This document shows positions 45,158 through 54,560 of a stretch of DNA of 64,000 nt, in pieces (positions within the stretch are counted from its first letter, which is position 1; each line of letters opens with the position of its first letter). The notes below the pieces were generated by a model, which searched no databases, was not told the origin of the DNA, and worked only from the letters and a program-made list of their open reading frames with translations. The position numbers were made by a program, and so were the translations under genes. Source of the stretch: Cyanobacteriota bacterium (GTDB lineage: Bacteria; Cyanobacteriota; Cyanobacteriia; CACIAM-69d); contig JAKRSF010000004.1 of assembly GCA_022402445.1 (NCBI GenBank), positions 381,876 to 445,875 on the forward strand, read 5' to 3'.

Positions 45158-46591
45158 TTAGGATTCCGCCGCGATCGCGGTGCCGTGGGCGGTTTTGACC
45201 CATTTGAGTTGCTTGGGCCGCACCGCCATCCGCAGCCCCGCAAAGACAATCACCACGAACCAATGGAGCATATAAACGCTGCACAGGGCCGTCAGGAACG
45301 CCGCCGAGCCCCAGCCCCGCACGCGATCGCGCCAACTTAGCGGTTCTGACGCCATGGCGATCGCCGCCCGCCGCAACCCCAGAAAGGCACTGGCATTCGA
45401 GAGGGTCAACCCCAGCGCCACCAACGGCACCAGCACCGGCGCTTCCCCGCGAATCAACGACAGGACCGTATCGGGCACCGTCGCCTGGGGCAGCAGGTAT
45501 TGGAACATGCAGAACAGCAGCAAATCCAGCCGCTTCGAGCCCCCCAAGGGATTAGCCAGGAGCGATCGCCAATAGTCCAAATAGCGCTGGTAGCCCCCCT
45601 CCGCCCAGCGGTTGCGCTGATGCCACAGGGGAGCCAACGCCGTCACCCCCTCCTCCTGGACCGCTGGCACCGTCAGGCACCCGATATCCCAGCCCGCCAG
45701 ATGGAGCCGCAGGGTCATGTCCAGATCATCGGTGATCGTTTCCTCATTGAAGCCCCCGCAGGCGGTGAGGGCCTCGCGCCGCAGAAATTCCCCATTGCCC
45801 CGCAGTTCCCCAATGCCCCCCACGGCGATGCGCTGCTGCTGCAAAAAACAGTCCAGGGCCATTTCCGCCTGTTGACCCCGCAGCCAGAAGTTGGTGCGAT
45901 CGCGATCGCGTGCCGGATCACCCCCCTCCACCTGCACCACCGCCTTGCGCAACTGCACCGCCCCCAGCCGCGATCGCCCAAACAGCGGCACCGCCCGCCG
46001 CAGCAGATCCGTCGGCACCTGGGCATCCGCATCGAACACAACTAACAATTCCCCCGCCGTGAGGGTCGCCGCATCATTGAGGGCACCGGACTTGCCGCCC
46101 CCCGCCCCCGGCGATCGCCGCAGCAGCCGCACCCGTTCATCCGTCTGGGCGATCGCCTCCACAATCGCCCCGGTGCGATCGCCGCTCGCATCATCCACAA
46201 TCACAATTTCTAGGCGATCGCGCGGATAGTCCAACCCCTGCAAACTCCGCACCAGACGGCCAATCACCGCCTCCTCATCCTTCGCCGCCACCAGGATCGC
46301 CACCGACGGCCAGGACTCCAGATCCTCCCTGGCCCCCGCCAACGGCAGCCCCAGCGTCACCTCCGCCGCCGGACGCGCCAGCAGCAGCCGCACCGCATAG
46401 ATCCCCGCGATCGCCGCGATCGCCACCACCAGCCCCCGCCCCCAGACAAACCAGTGCAGCAGCGTCACCAGCCCCCAGAGCACCGCCAGCACCAGCGCCG
46501 CCTTCAGCCGACGGCCCTCGCCCCGGAAAAACTCATTCTCCGGGAACGGAAAATCCCCCATCGGCAACGGGTCCGTCATGGACGATCGCAT
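45158..46591 (-). CDS. mgdA: GT2 glycosyltransferase, probable monoglucosyldiacylglycerol synthase
   Basis: About 477 residues. Two N-terminal helices, then GT-A domain motifs VDDASGD, FDADAQVP, TDDLDMTLRL and QRNRWAEGGYQRYLDYW (QxxRW), then four C-terminal helices. Size, helices and motif set match the GT2 enzyme that makes monoglucosyldiacylglycerol in cyanobacteria (MgdA), the first step of galactolipid synthesis. A related processive GT2 is the alternative. ATG at 46591 or 46579 are both possible; a TTG at 46603 is unlikely. Confidence 0.75.
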   Translation of the reverse strand: MRSSMTDPLPMGDFPFPENEFFRGEGRRLKAALVLAVLWGLVTLLHWFVWGRGLVVAIAAIAGIYAVRLLLARPAAEVTLGLPLAGAREDLESWPSVAILVAAKDEEAVIGRLVRSLQGLDYPRDRLEIVIVDDASGDRTGAIVEAIAQTDERVRLLRRSPGAGGGKSGALNDAATLTAGELLVVFDADAQVPTDLLRRAVPLFGRSRLGAVQLRKAVVQVEGGDPARDRDRTNFWLRGQQAEMALDCFLQQQRIAVGGIGELRGNGEFLRREALTACGGFNEETITDDLDMTLRLHLAGWDIGCLTVPAVQEEGVTALAPLWHQRNRWAEGGYQRYLDYWRSLLANPLGGSKRLDLLLFCMFQYLLPQATVPDTVLSLIRGEAPVLVPLVALGLTLSNASAFLGLRRAAIAMASEPLSWRDRVRGWGSAAFLTALCSVYMLHWFVVIVFAGLRMAVRPKQLKWVKTAHGTAIAAES

Positions 46592-46845
46592 GGCACTCCT
46601 CAAAACAATTCAACACACCGGGGGCCACCCCCCACGGGGACGATCGCCGCCCCCCTCCCAGCCCATAAATTCCGTCCAAAGAATACCATTGCCCGCCCCT
46701 AAGGTTTGCTAAGCTCGGATGGGGCTAACCAAAGCGCCAATCGCCGTCCCCATCAGCCCTTTAACCCTTTTTTTGCCCCCATCGCCCCCACCCCGACGGC
46801 CCAGACCCCATCACCCTTCCTTGCGAACCCGCTCAGCAGTTAAGT

Positions 46846-47220
46846 ATGTCATTAGATAAACTCGAACCGGCCTCAAAGGGGGCCGTCGCCGTCTATATCC
46901 CCTACTACCAGGGCACCAAACGCAGTATCTTGCCCTTTGCGATCGGCCTGTACCAAAAGGGCTCCATCGAAGGGAAACGCTCCGTCGAAGGGGGCGAAGA
47001 TATTCCCTTTGTGGCCACCTGGAGCGTCTCCACCCTGCCGTCGGACCTGAGCCGCTGTCGGGTGCAGTTCGATGGCAACGCCGAGCTGAGCTATGAGGTG
47101 ATGATGCCCAACTTCGAGTTCATCGGTTGCCTAATCGACATGCTCATCCACTTCAAAAAGGCGCGGCGGACGGATTTTTCTAAGAAGTTCTATCGCAAAC
47201 TCCTGAACTACGAAAGCTAG
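46846..47220 (+). CDS. ebsA: EbsA-like type IV pilus accessory protein
   Basis: 124 residues, soluble, no signal. It reads VAVYIPYYQGTKRSILPFAIGLYQKGSIEGKR, then PFVATWSVSTLPSDLSRCRVQFDGNAELSYEV and FEFIGCLIDML. This resembles EbsA, a small cyanobacterial protein that associates with Hfq and the type IV pilus motor and affects biofilm formation and competence. The assignment is from recall of the family, so it is moderate. No pilus genes are adjacent. Confidence 0.65.
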   Translation: MSLDKLEPASKGAVAVYIPYYQGTKRSILPFAIGLYQKGSIEGKRSVEGGEDIPFVATWSVSTLPSDLSRCRVQFDGNAELSYEVMMPNFEFIGCLIDMLIHFKKARRTDFSKKFYRKLLNYES

Positions 47221-47467
47221 GGCAACGGCAACGGGGCCATCCGCAGGGGCCATGAATTGGGCCGGGGGCGGGGATTGATTGTGCAATACTTTTTGAAGAT
47301 GGGCTAAGCATCGGCCGCGTCAAAGCTTCATTGCCAGCGTTTCCCTTCCCCTGTGGATTTGGCCGTGCGGCCCATCGAGCCCCCCCTGCGGCGATTGGTT
47401 AGGCTGTTGTCGGCCCCTGGCTAGCCCCCTTTTTCTATAGGATTTTCAGCGTTCAAGGAGCGATCGC

Positions 47468-48544
47468 GTGCCCAAGCGTCCCAAGCATCTCATCATCGGT
47501 TCGACAGAGGATTACAGCGGTAAATCAACGGTGCTGCTGGGTCTGGGCCGCCAATTTGCCAATCGCCAAATTCCCATTGCCTACGGAAAGCCCCTGGGGA
47601 CGCTGCCCAGTGAAACCGATGGCATGGATGAGGATGTGCGGCTGGCGGCGGAGGTTTTGAATTTGCCGTCGGAGCGGGTGGGGCCAACCCTGGCGTTTTT
47701 GAATGAGACGGCGATCCTGCGGCGGCTCAGCGGCGAGGATGGGACGGACTATGGGGCGGCCCTGGGGGACTATGCTCCCGGTGGGGGGGATTTGGTGCTG
47801 GTGGAGGGGGCGGGCTCCCTAGATGAGGGGCGGCTCTTTGGGCTGGCGGTGCCGGAGGTGGCGGCGACCTTGGGGGGGGCGGTGATGCTGGTGGTGCGCT
47901 ATGACCCGACCCTGTGTGTGGAGCGGATTTTGGCGGCCCAGGCGCTGCTGGGCGATCGCCTGATCGGCATTGCGTTCAATCGGGTGCCGGAGGGGGCGCG
48001 GGCAACGCTGGAGGGGGCGATCGCGCCGTTCCTGGAGGCCCAGGGGATTCCGATTCTGGGGCTGCTGCCGTCGAGTGCGCTCCTGCGCAGTGTGAGTGTG
48101 GGGGAGCTGGTGGAGCAGTTGCGGGCGGAGGTGCTCTGTCGGCCTGATCGCCTGGATCTGATGGTGGAGGATCTCAAGATTGGGGCGATGAATGTGAATT
48201 CGGCCCTGAAGTATTTCCGCAAGGGCAACAATATGGCGGTGGTGACGGGGGGCGATCGCGCGGACATCCAGCTTGCGGCCCTGGAAACCTCGACCCACTG
48301 TTTGATTTTGACGGGGCAGATGCCGCCGGACCCGACGATCGTGAGCCGCGCCGAGGATATGGAGGTGCCGATTTTGTCCGTGGCCCTCGACACCCTCACG
48401 ACAGTGGAGATTATTGATCGGGCCTTTGGGCAGGTGCGCCTGCGGGAACCGGCAAAGGTCCACTGCATCGAGCAGTTGATGGGGGAATATTTCGATTTCG
48501 ATCGCCTGCTGGGCCAGTTGGGTCTGGAGGCGGCGGCGGTTTAG
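47468..48544 (+). CDS. BioD-like/DRTGG domain phosphotransacetylase-family protein
   Basis: 358 residues with a GTG start at 47468. The N-terminal ~215 residues form a BioD-like P-loop ATPase (IIGSTEDYSGKSTVLLGLG) with VLVEGAGSLDEG as a Walker B-like strand. The C-terminal ~130 residues are a DRTGG domain (LDLMVEDLKIGAMNVNSALKYFRKGNNMAVVTGGDRADIQLAAL). This is the layout of the N-terminal part of Pta enzymes, but the PTA_PTB catalytic domain is missing, so it is not itself a phosphotransacetylase. Probably a nucleotide-sensing regulatory protein. The UDG gene follows 42 bases later on the same strand. Confidence 0.85.
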   Translation: MPKRPKHLIIGSTEDYSGKSTVLLGLGRQFANRQIPIAYGKPLGTLPSETDGMDEDVRLAAEVLNLPSERVGPTLAFLNETAILRRLSGEDGTDYGAALGDYAPGGGDLVLVEGAGSLDEGRLFGLAVPEVAATLGGAVMLVVRYDPTLCVERILAAQALLGDRLIGIAFNRVPEGARATLEGAIAPFLEAQGIPILGLLPSSALLRSVSVGELVEQLRAEVLCRPDRLDLMVEDLKIGAMNVNSALKYFRKGNNMAVVTGGDRADIQLAALETSTHCLILTGQMPPDPTIVSRAEDMEVPILSVALDTLTTVEIIDRAFGQVRLREPAKVHCIEQLMGEYFDFDRLLGQLGLEAAAV

Positions 48545-48586
48545 GGCGATTGTGCAGGGTGGGGCGAAGGGTTCCCGTTGAGTGCC

Positions 48587-49297
48587 ATGTCTGAGGAACA
48601 AATCAATCTGTTTGATCTCTCGGCGGTGGCCCCCGCTGCGTTGACGGAGCCGCCGCCGCCGCAGTTTGATCCGGCGACGATTCCGACGGATGGGCGGGTG
48701 CCGATTCCCCAGGGCACCTATGACTCGTTGGCGAGTTTGGCGGCCCACTGTGGCCAGTGCCAGCGCTGTGGTTTGGCGGCGGGGCGGACCCAGGTGGTGG
48801 TGAGTCGGGGGGCTCCGAAGGCCGCGATCGCGATCATCGGCGAGGGGCCGGGCCAGAGTGAGGACGAGCAGGGCATCCCCTTCGTGGGGAAGTCGGGCCA
48901 GTTGCTCGAAAAAATTCTGGCGTCGGTGCGGTTGGATATGGACCGGGATGTCCATGTGTGCAACGTGGTGCGCTGTCGGCCGCCGGGGAATCGGGCTCCG
49001 ACGCCGGAGGAGATTGCGGCGTGTCGTCCCTATCTGATGGAGCAGATCCGTTTGGTGGATCCCAAGATTATTTTGCTGACGGGGGCGACGGCGGTGAAGG
49101 GGGTGACGGGCCGCAAGGAGGGCATCACAAAGATTCGCGGCCAGTGGATGGAGTGGGAGGGGCGGCTGTGTATGCCGATCTTCCATCCGGCCTATTTGCT
49201 GCGGAATGCGTCGCGGGAGAAGGGCAGTCCGAAGTGGTTGATGTGGCAGGATATCCAGGCGGTGCGGGCGAAGTTTGATGAACTCCAGGGGGCCTAG
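48587..49297 (+). CDS. Family 4 uracil-DNA glycosylase
   Basis: About 236 residues. After a Pro-rich start come Cys residues for a 4Fe-4S cluster: HCGQCQRCG, CNVVRC, and ACRPY. Motif A is GEGPGQSEDEQGIPFVGKSGQLLE and motif B is FHPAYLLRN. These define family 4 thermostable-type UDGa, which removes uracil from DNA in base-excision repair. It lies downstream of the DRTGG protein; a shared transcript is possible. Confidence 0.95.
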   Translation: MSEEQINLFDLSAVAPAALTEPPPPQFDPATIPTDGRVPIPQGTYDSLASLAAHCGQCQRCGLAAGRTQVVVSRGAPKAAIAIIGEGPGQSEDEQGIPFVGKSGQLLEKILASVRLDMDRDVHVCNVVRCRPPGNRAPTPEEIAACRPYLMEQIRLVDPKIILLTGATAVKGVTGRKEGITKIRGQWMEWEGRLCMPIFHPAYLLRNASREKGSPKWLMWQDIQAVRAKFDELQGA

Positions 49298-49323
49298 GGG
49301 GCGCGATCGCGCGGTGGGCAAGG

Positions 49324-49583
49324 TCAGTCCAGGCCGCGATAGAGGTCACTGATGGGGAAATCAAGGCGGATGCTCTGGAGGGCGGGGCGATCGCCGGGGC
49401 CGTAGGGGGTGGTGTGCCAGGTGTTGTCGGCGGTGCGGCGGCGGACTTCGACCGTTTGGTGATCCTGGGCAATGGGGACGTATTCTTCGAGGCTGTCGAG
49501 TTGGCAATAGTCGTCTAAATGGGGCTTTGGTGCTCTAGGGAAAGGTATTCGGCGGGGTCGATGGGGTTGGGGATGGCTGCCAT
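49324..49583 (-). pseudogene. Decayed Uma2 family gene
   Basis: From the ATG at 49583 the frame gives MAAIPNPIDPAEYLSLEHQSP, a Uma2-like N-terminus, then stops at TAG. In another frame the following bases read DDYCQLDSLEEYVPIAQDH and on to DFPISDLYRGLD-stop, a typical Uma2 C-terminus. The whole PD-(D/E)XK core between these is missing, so an internal deletion with a frame change has destroyed the gene. The stretch from here to 49767 otherwise holds no gene I can see. Confidence 0.8.
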
Positions 49584-49767
49584 GGCGCGATCGCGGGGGG
49601 CGTCTGGCTTGATTCTAGCGATCGCGGGAACCCATGACGCAGCCCAACGGATTCAGCGGCTAGGGTTTGCTTCAATGGCGATCGCCGCTTGAGTTCCCTC
49701 CAAAACGAGGGCACACTGATAGGGCCGTTTCGCCCCTCCCACGGCCGATCGCCGGGGAGCGCTGTCC

Positions 49768-51540
49768 ATGCAAGCGATCGATTGGCTGGTGGTACTGGTT
49801 TACCTGGTACTGTCCCTGGCTTTGGGGCTGTGGCTCTCGCGCCGCGCCTCTAAAAATGTCGAAGAATTTTTCCTGTCCGGGCGATCGCTCCCCTGGTGGC
49901 TAGCGGGCACGAGCATGGCGGCCACCACGTTCTCGATCGATACGCCCCTGTACGTCGCGGGCATCGTCGCCACCCGAGGCATCGCGGGCAACTGGGAATG
50001 GTGGAGTTTTGGCATCGCCCATTTGGTCCTGGTGTACGTCTTTGCGCGGCTGTGGCGGCGATCGGAGGTGGTTACCGATGCGGAACTGACGGAACTGCGC
50101 TACGGCGGCGCTACGGCGGCATGGCTGCGGGGCGTGAAGGCGTTTCTATTCGCCGTGCCCCTCAACTGCATCGGCATCGGCTACGCCATGTTGGCCATGG
50201 TCAAGACCGTTGATGCCCTCCAGCTTTGGCAGAGTTTGGGTGTGGAACCGGCGGAGGCCACCAAACTGTGGAGCGTGGTGGGGGTGAGTGTGTTCGTCCT
50301 GATCTACTCGGGCTTTTCGGGCCTGTGGGGGGTGGTGACGACGGATTTTTTGCAGTTTTTCCTGGCGTTGGCCGGGGCGATCGTGGTGGCGATCGTGGCG
50401 GTGGTGGACCTGGGGGGCATGGGGCCGCTGCTGGAGCGCGCCCAGGCGGCGACGGATCAAGATGTGCTGGGCTTTTTGCCCCTGACCTGGGAGGGGTGGG
50501 GCTCGGGCATTGCCTGGAATGAGGCGGCGGGCATTAGCGCCAGTACGTTTGCGGCCTATCTGGGGATCCAGTGGTGGGCGTTCCGCCGCAGTGATGGGGG
50601 GGGCGAGTTTGTGCAGCGGCTGCTGGCGTCGAAGGATGAGGCGGAGGCCCAGAAGGCGGCCTGGTGGTTCAATATCCTCCACTACGGGGTGCGGACTTGG
50701 CCGTGGATTGTGGTGGCGCTCGCCGCGATCGCGCTCTATCCGGATTTGGCGGATCCGGAGCAGGGCTATCCGCTGCTGATGCTGGAGTTTTTGCCGCCGA
50801 TTTTGCTCGGGGTGGTGGTGGCGTCGCTGATTGCGGCGTTTATGAGTACGGTGTCCACGTCGATTAATTGGGGGGCGTCGTACCTGACAACGGATCTCTA
50901 TCAGCGGTTTATGCGGCCTGAGGCTCCCCAGGCGGAGTTGGTGCTGGTGGGGCGCATCGCGTCGGTGCTGGTGACGGGCCTCGGGGCGATCGCGGCGTTC
51001 TATTCCGATGATGTGGCGACGGTGTTCCGGCTGGTGATTGCGATCGGGACGGGGCCGGGGGCGGTGCTGATTTTGCGGTGGTTCTGGTGGCGGGTGAATG
51101 GGGCGGCGGAACTGGCGGCGATGGTGTCTGGTTTGGTCGTGGGCTGGGCCACCAGTGCGGTGGAGGAGCTGAAGATCGAGGATTTTGGCCTGCGGCTGCT
51201 GGTGACGGCGGGCCTGTCGGCGGCGATTTGGCTGACGGTGCTGGCCCTGACGCCGCCGGAGTCCGATGAAACCCTCGATCGCTTTTACACAAAAGTGCGT
51301 CCACCGGGGCCAGGGTGGCGGCGGCAGCGCGATCGCACGGGCCTAGCGCCGTTGGGGGATTTGCGCATCGATCTGCTGCGGGTGGTGGCGGGGGTGCTGC
51401 TGCTGTTTGGGGTCACCTTTGCGATCGGTGGGTTCCTGCTGTGGCAGTCGTTGACCGGGTGGCTGTCGCTGGCGATCGCGGCGATCGGGGCCATGTGGCT
51501 GCGATCGCTCAACCGCCAAGGGCGACGGGTGGAAGGGTAA
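49768..51540 (+). CDS. Sodium:solute symporter (SSS family)
   Basis: 590 residues with about 13 to 15 membrane helices. Family features include FFLSGRSLPWWLAGTSMAATTFSIDTPLYVAG near the N-terminus, and the Na-site region ASLIAAFMSTVSTSINWGASYLTTDLYQRF. It uses a Na+ gradient to import an organic solute or ion; the substrate is not deducible. The start ATGCAAGCG has little Shine-Dalgarno sequence. It seems to be transcribed alone. Confidence 0.93.
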   Translation: MQAIDWLVVLVYLVLSLALGLWLSRRASKNVEEFFLSGRSLPWWLAGTSMAATTFSIDTPLYVAGIVATRGIAGNWEWWSFGIAHLVLVYVFARLWRRSEVVTDAELTELRYGGATAAWLRGVKAFLFAVPLNCIGIGYAMLAMVKTVDALQLWQSLGVEPAEATKLWSVVGVSVFVLIYSGFSGLWGVVTTDFLQFFLALAGAIVVAIVAVVDLGGMGPLLERAQAATDQDVLGFLPLTWEGWGSGIAWNEAAGISASTFAAYLGIQWWAFRRSDGGGEFVQRLLASKDEAEAQKAAWWFNILHYGVRTWPWIVVALAAIALYPDLADPEQGYPLLMLEFLPPILLGVVVASLIAAFMSTVSTSINWGASYLTTDLYQRFMRPEAPQAELVLVGRIASVLVTGLGAIAAFYSDDVATVFRLVIAIGTGPGAVLILRWFWWRVNGAAELAAMVSGLVVGWATSAVEELKIEDFGLRLLVTAGLSAAIWLTVLALTPPESDETLDRFYTKVRPPGPGWRRQRDRTGLAPLGDLRIDLLRVVAGVLLLFGVTFAIGGFLLWQSLTGWLSLAIAAIGAMWLRSLNRQGRRVEG

Positions 51541-51677
51541 CCGGCGCGATCGCGCTGCCCCCCAGCGGGCACCCCCCAAGGGCCAACCAAAAGGCAACGG
51601 CCCCCGCCGCCTAGGGCACTACAAGCGTTATGCTGGCGTCGTGTGTGTGTGGAGTGAAGGGTTTTTACAGGCAACCT

Positions 51678-53750
51678 ATGGGTATTTGGTATCGTTCCGT
51701 TGCGACCAGTTTTGGGGCCGCCGTTGTCCTATGTCTAACCTCATCGGTGCTGTTACCGGTGGTCGCTGCTGCGGAGTCGGGGGAACGCCCTGAAGAACCT
51801 ACGCCTGCCCCCCAAGGGACCCCGACGGACCCGGAGCAGCCCCTCCCCACGGTGACCGCTGCCCCTGGGCCGGATCTCACGCCCGTCGAGGCGATCGCGC
51901 CCCCCGCAGCAGCCCCTTCAGAGGTGGCCCTAGAAACGGCCCCGGAAGCGGTGGCAGAACCGGAAACCCTGGCCCAAACCGCCACCCCCCCAGCGGCCGA
52001 TGGAGCGGATGAGGCCGACGCAAACGACGGCGATCCCTTCCCTGAGGTTGATCCCGTCAATGGCGGCGAGCAGAACGGCGACCCTGACACCGAACCCAAA
52101 GCGGATCAAGACGCTGCACCCGAGACCGATTCAGAGCCAGAGGCAGGTCCAGCGCCAGAAACCGTCCCCGGCCCGAACCTAGATCCCCTCGACGCCGTGC
52201 CCCCGGTCCCCGACCGCGATCGCCCCGAACGGCTCCCCCAGCCCCAGCGTCTGAATTTGCTCGATGACGACGCGATCGCGCCGATGGACCCCAACGCCGC
52301 CGACCTCGATCGCTTCGAGTCCAACCCCAACCCCCTGCAATTTCCCACCCTGCCCGAAGAGGTGGAAATTCTTTTGCGGCAGCCGCTGACCCTCGAACAA
52401 AGCCTCGAAATTGGCCGCCGCAACAGCCGCACCCTCAAGGACGCCCGCCTCGCGATCGAACGGAGCCGCTACGCCCTGCGCCAAGCCCTCGCCGCCAACT
52501 ATCCCCAACTGCGCCTCAACGCCAACCTCACCCAAAGCCTCGGGGCCGGAAACCGCCTGAGCACCCTCATCAGCAACCGACAGCTCCGCGAAGCCGGCCA
52601 AGGGGACCAGCAGCGCGACCCCCAAAGCCAACTGTCCGCCAACGCCAACCTGGAACTGTCCTACAACATCTACACCTCCGGCCAGCGCCCCGCCAACATC
52701 CAAGCGGCCCAGCTTCAGCTCCGGGCCGACGAACTGGCCTTTGAAGCCCTCTACGAAGATGTCAAATTCGACATCACCGATCGCTACTACCAACTGCAAC
52801 AGGAAAACGCCCAGCTCGAAATTGACCAGTCCGCCGTCCAATTCCGCGAGCGCAGCGTCCAGGATGCCCAGGCCCTAGAACGTGCTGGCCTCGGCACCCG
52901 CTTTGAAGTGCTCCAGGCCCAGGTGGAACTGGCCAACGATCGCCAGCAAGTCGTCCAAACCCGCGATCGCCAAACCCAGCGCCGCCGCGACCTGGCCCGC
53001 ATCCTGAGCCTGCCCCAGCAGATCGACCTCCAGACCGCCGAAGACATCGCCAAGGCCGCCGACTGGACCCTCACCCTCGAAGAAAGCATCGTCCTGGCCT
53101 ACCGCAACCGCGCCGAACTGGAGCGGCAACTGGCCCTGATGGACATCAACGACGCCCAGCGCCGCGCCGTCCTTGCCCAGCTTGGCCCCCAGGTGTCTGC
53201 CTTTGGCCGCTTTGAGTTGCTAGATATCCTGTCGCCGTCCGATGACTTCGGCCCCGTGGATGGCTACGCCGTGGGATTGCAGATGCAGTGGCTGCTCTAT
53301 GACGGCGGCGCGGTGCAGGCGGCGGCCCGTCAGCAGGAGATCAACCGGGAGCGGGAGGCCAACCGCTTCGCCCAAATCCGCGAGCAAATCCGCTTTGATG
53401 TGGAGCGATCCCACTCGAACCTCAAGGCCAACGAGGAAAATATCCGCACGGCCCTCCAGGCGATCGAAGCGGCCCGCGAGGAGGTGCGCCTTGCCCGTCT
53501 GCGCTTCCAGGCGGGGGTGGGCACCCAGACGGACCGCCTGAACGCGGAAACCCGCCTCACCCGCGCGAGGGGGAATGTCCTCTTTGCCGTGGTGGGCTAC
53601 AACCGCGCCCTGGCCGCCCTGCGCCGCGCCGTCACTAACTTGCCCGATGGGGTGCTGCAACCGTCGGCGGAACCGCTGGATCTCCCGGCCCTGAGCGATT
53701 TTGGCCCCGATTCCCTGACCCCAACCCCCGGCGCGGGGGCGAGTCCCTAA
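51678..53750 (+). CDS. TolC family outer-membrane protein with acidic Pro-rich N-terminus
   Basis: About 690 residues from the ATG at 51678, which is followed by a signal peptide (VATSFGAAVVLCLTSSVLLPVVAAAE). Residues about 30-215 are a low-complexity stretch rich in Pro, Glu, Asp and Ala. A POTRA-like or linker region (LPEEVEILLRQPLTLEQSLEIG) leads into two OEP repeats (about 240-660), with ANLELSYNIYTSGQRPANIQAAQLQL and MQWLLYDGGAVQAAARQQEINR. TolC forms trimeric export channels. No inner-membrane partner is adjacent. Confidence 0.93.
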   Translation: MGIWYRSVATSFGAAVVLCLTSSVLLPVVAAAESGERPEEPTPAPQGTPTDPEQPLPTVTAAPGPDLTPVEAIAPPAAAPSEVALETAPEAVAEPETLAQTATPPAADGADEADANDGDPFPEVDPVNGGEQNGDPDTEPKADQDAAPETDSEPEAGPAPETVPGPNLDPLDAVPPVPDRDRPERLPQPQRLNLLDDDAIAPMDPNAADLDRFESNPNPLQFPTLPEEVEILLRQPLTLEQSLEIGRRNSRTLKDARLAIERSRYALRQALAANYPQLRLNANLTQSLGAGNRLSTLISNRQLREAGQGDQQRDPQSQLSANANLELSYNIYTSGQRPANIQAAQLQLRADELAFEALYEDVKFDITDRYYQLQQENAQLEIDQSAVQFRERSVQDAQALERAGLGTRFEVLQAQVELANDRQQVVQTRDRQTQRRRDLARILSLPQQIDLQTAEDIAKAADWTLTLEESIVLAYRNRAELERQLALMDINDAQRRAVLAQLGPQVSAFGRFELLDILSPSDDFGPVDGYAVGLQMQWLLYDGGAVQAAARQQEINREREANRFAQIREQIRFDVERSHSNLKANEENIRTALQAIEAAREEVRLARLRFQAGVGTQTDRLNAETRLTRARGNVLFAVVGYNRALAALRRAVTNLPDGVLQPSAEPLDLPALSDFGPDSLTPTPGAGASP

Positions 53751-53943
53751 GGTGGTTTGGGGGGCGATCGCGTGGCCCCCATCGGTCCCTCGCCGCTGTG
53801 CTGGTAGACTGGAGGGGTTTTAACAAAACGCAACAATTGACCGGTGTCAGGGGCCGCGATCGCTCCGGCGCGATCAACCGTCGCCCCTGGGCCGTGGGAT
53901 ATGGTCCCTGTCAGCGGGCGACCCCGAGCGATTCCATCGAGTC

Positions 53944-53979
53944 CTTACGTTGTCTTACGTTGTCAAGTCATCACGTTGT
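53944..53979 (+). repeat. ACGTTGT repeats upstream of ferredoxin gene
   Basis: CTTACGTTGT occurs twice in direct tandem (53944-53963) and a third ACGTTGT lies at 53973-53979, just before the ferredoxin start at 54000. Possible regulatory site or leader element. Confidence 0.5.
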
Positions 53980-53999
53980 AGGAGCGCCATCAAGGAGCC

Positions 54000-54299
54000 A
54001 TGGGCACAATCAATTTCGTCAATGAGAACAAGCAGGTGGTGGCCGCCGACGGGGCCAATCTGCGCATCAAGGCCCTCGAAAATGGGGTCGATATCTACAA
54101 ATTGATGGGCAAGATGATGAACTGCGGTGGCTACGGCCAGTGCGGGACCTGCCTGGTTGAGGTGGTGGAGGGGATGGAAAATCTTTCGCCGCCGACGGAT
54201 TTTGAGCAGCGCAAGCTTCGGAAAAAGCCGGATTCTTACCGGTTGGCCTGTCAGGTGTTGGTCAATGGGCCGGTAACGGTAAAGACGAAGCCCCAGTAG
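54000..54299 (+). CDS. Plant-type 2Fe-2S ferredoxin
   Basis: 99 residues. The cluster motif is [10 protein letters not shown] with a final Cys in YRLACQ, the C-x5-C-x2-C...C layout of 2Fe-2S ferredoxins. It lacks the exact PetF sequence (usual CRAGACSTC), so it is a specialised ferredoxin rather than the main photosynthetic one. AAGGAGCC precedes the ATG. It carries electrons to an unknown partner. Confidence 0.9.
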   Translation: MGTINFVNENKQVVAADGANLRIKALENGVDIYKLMGKMMNCGGYGQCGTCLVEVVEGMENLSPPTDFEQRKLRKKPDSYRLACQVLVNGPVTVKTKPQ

Positions 54300-54394
54300 A
54301 TCAAAAATCGCGGGCGGCGGGGCGCGATCGCGACGGGTCTAGGTCCCATGTCATCATCCCGCGTCATCATCCCGCGATCGCCTCACCCCACCGG

Positions 54395-54510
54395 CCACCC
54401 CCAACCCGGCCCCACATGATCGCCCCAAGCCTGTTCAACCTTGGCTCCATCGGTGATCGCGGGGGCAGAGCAAAACAGGGCGGGGCTGGGCGGGGAAACC
54501 CCGCCCCTAC
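54395..54510 (+). repeat. Two-hairpin repeat, degenerate copy
   Basis: The left part is eroded (CACCCCCAACCCGGCCCCA remains) but the HIP-like core and AGCCTGTTCAACCTTGGC are recognisable, and the right hairpin GGGCGGGGAAACCCCGCCC with CCCCTAC is perfect. It fills most of the gap between the ferredoxin and RNase D genes. Confidence 0.7.
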
Positions 54511-54560
54511 GGGGGATCGGAGGAAATGATACGGGGCTGTGGGTGAATGGATGGTCGGCC

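Noticed and set aside
47221-47467. Small RNA gene between ebsA and the DRTGG-protein gene
   Set aside because: The 247-base gap has several short inverted repeats but no recognisable 6S, tmRNA, SRP or RNase P signature, and no clear promoter-terminator pair.
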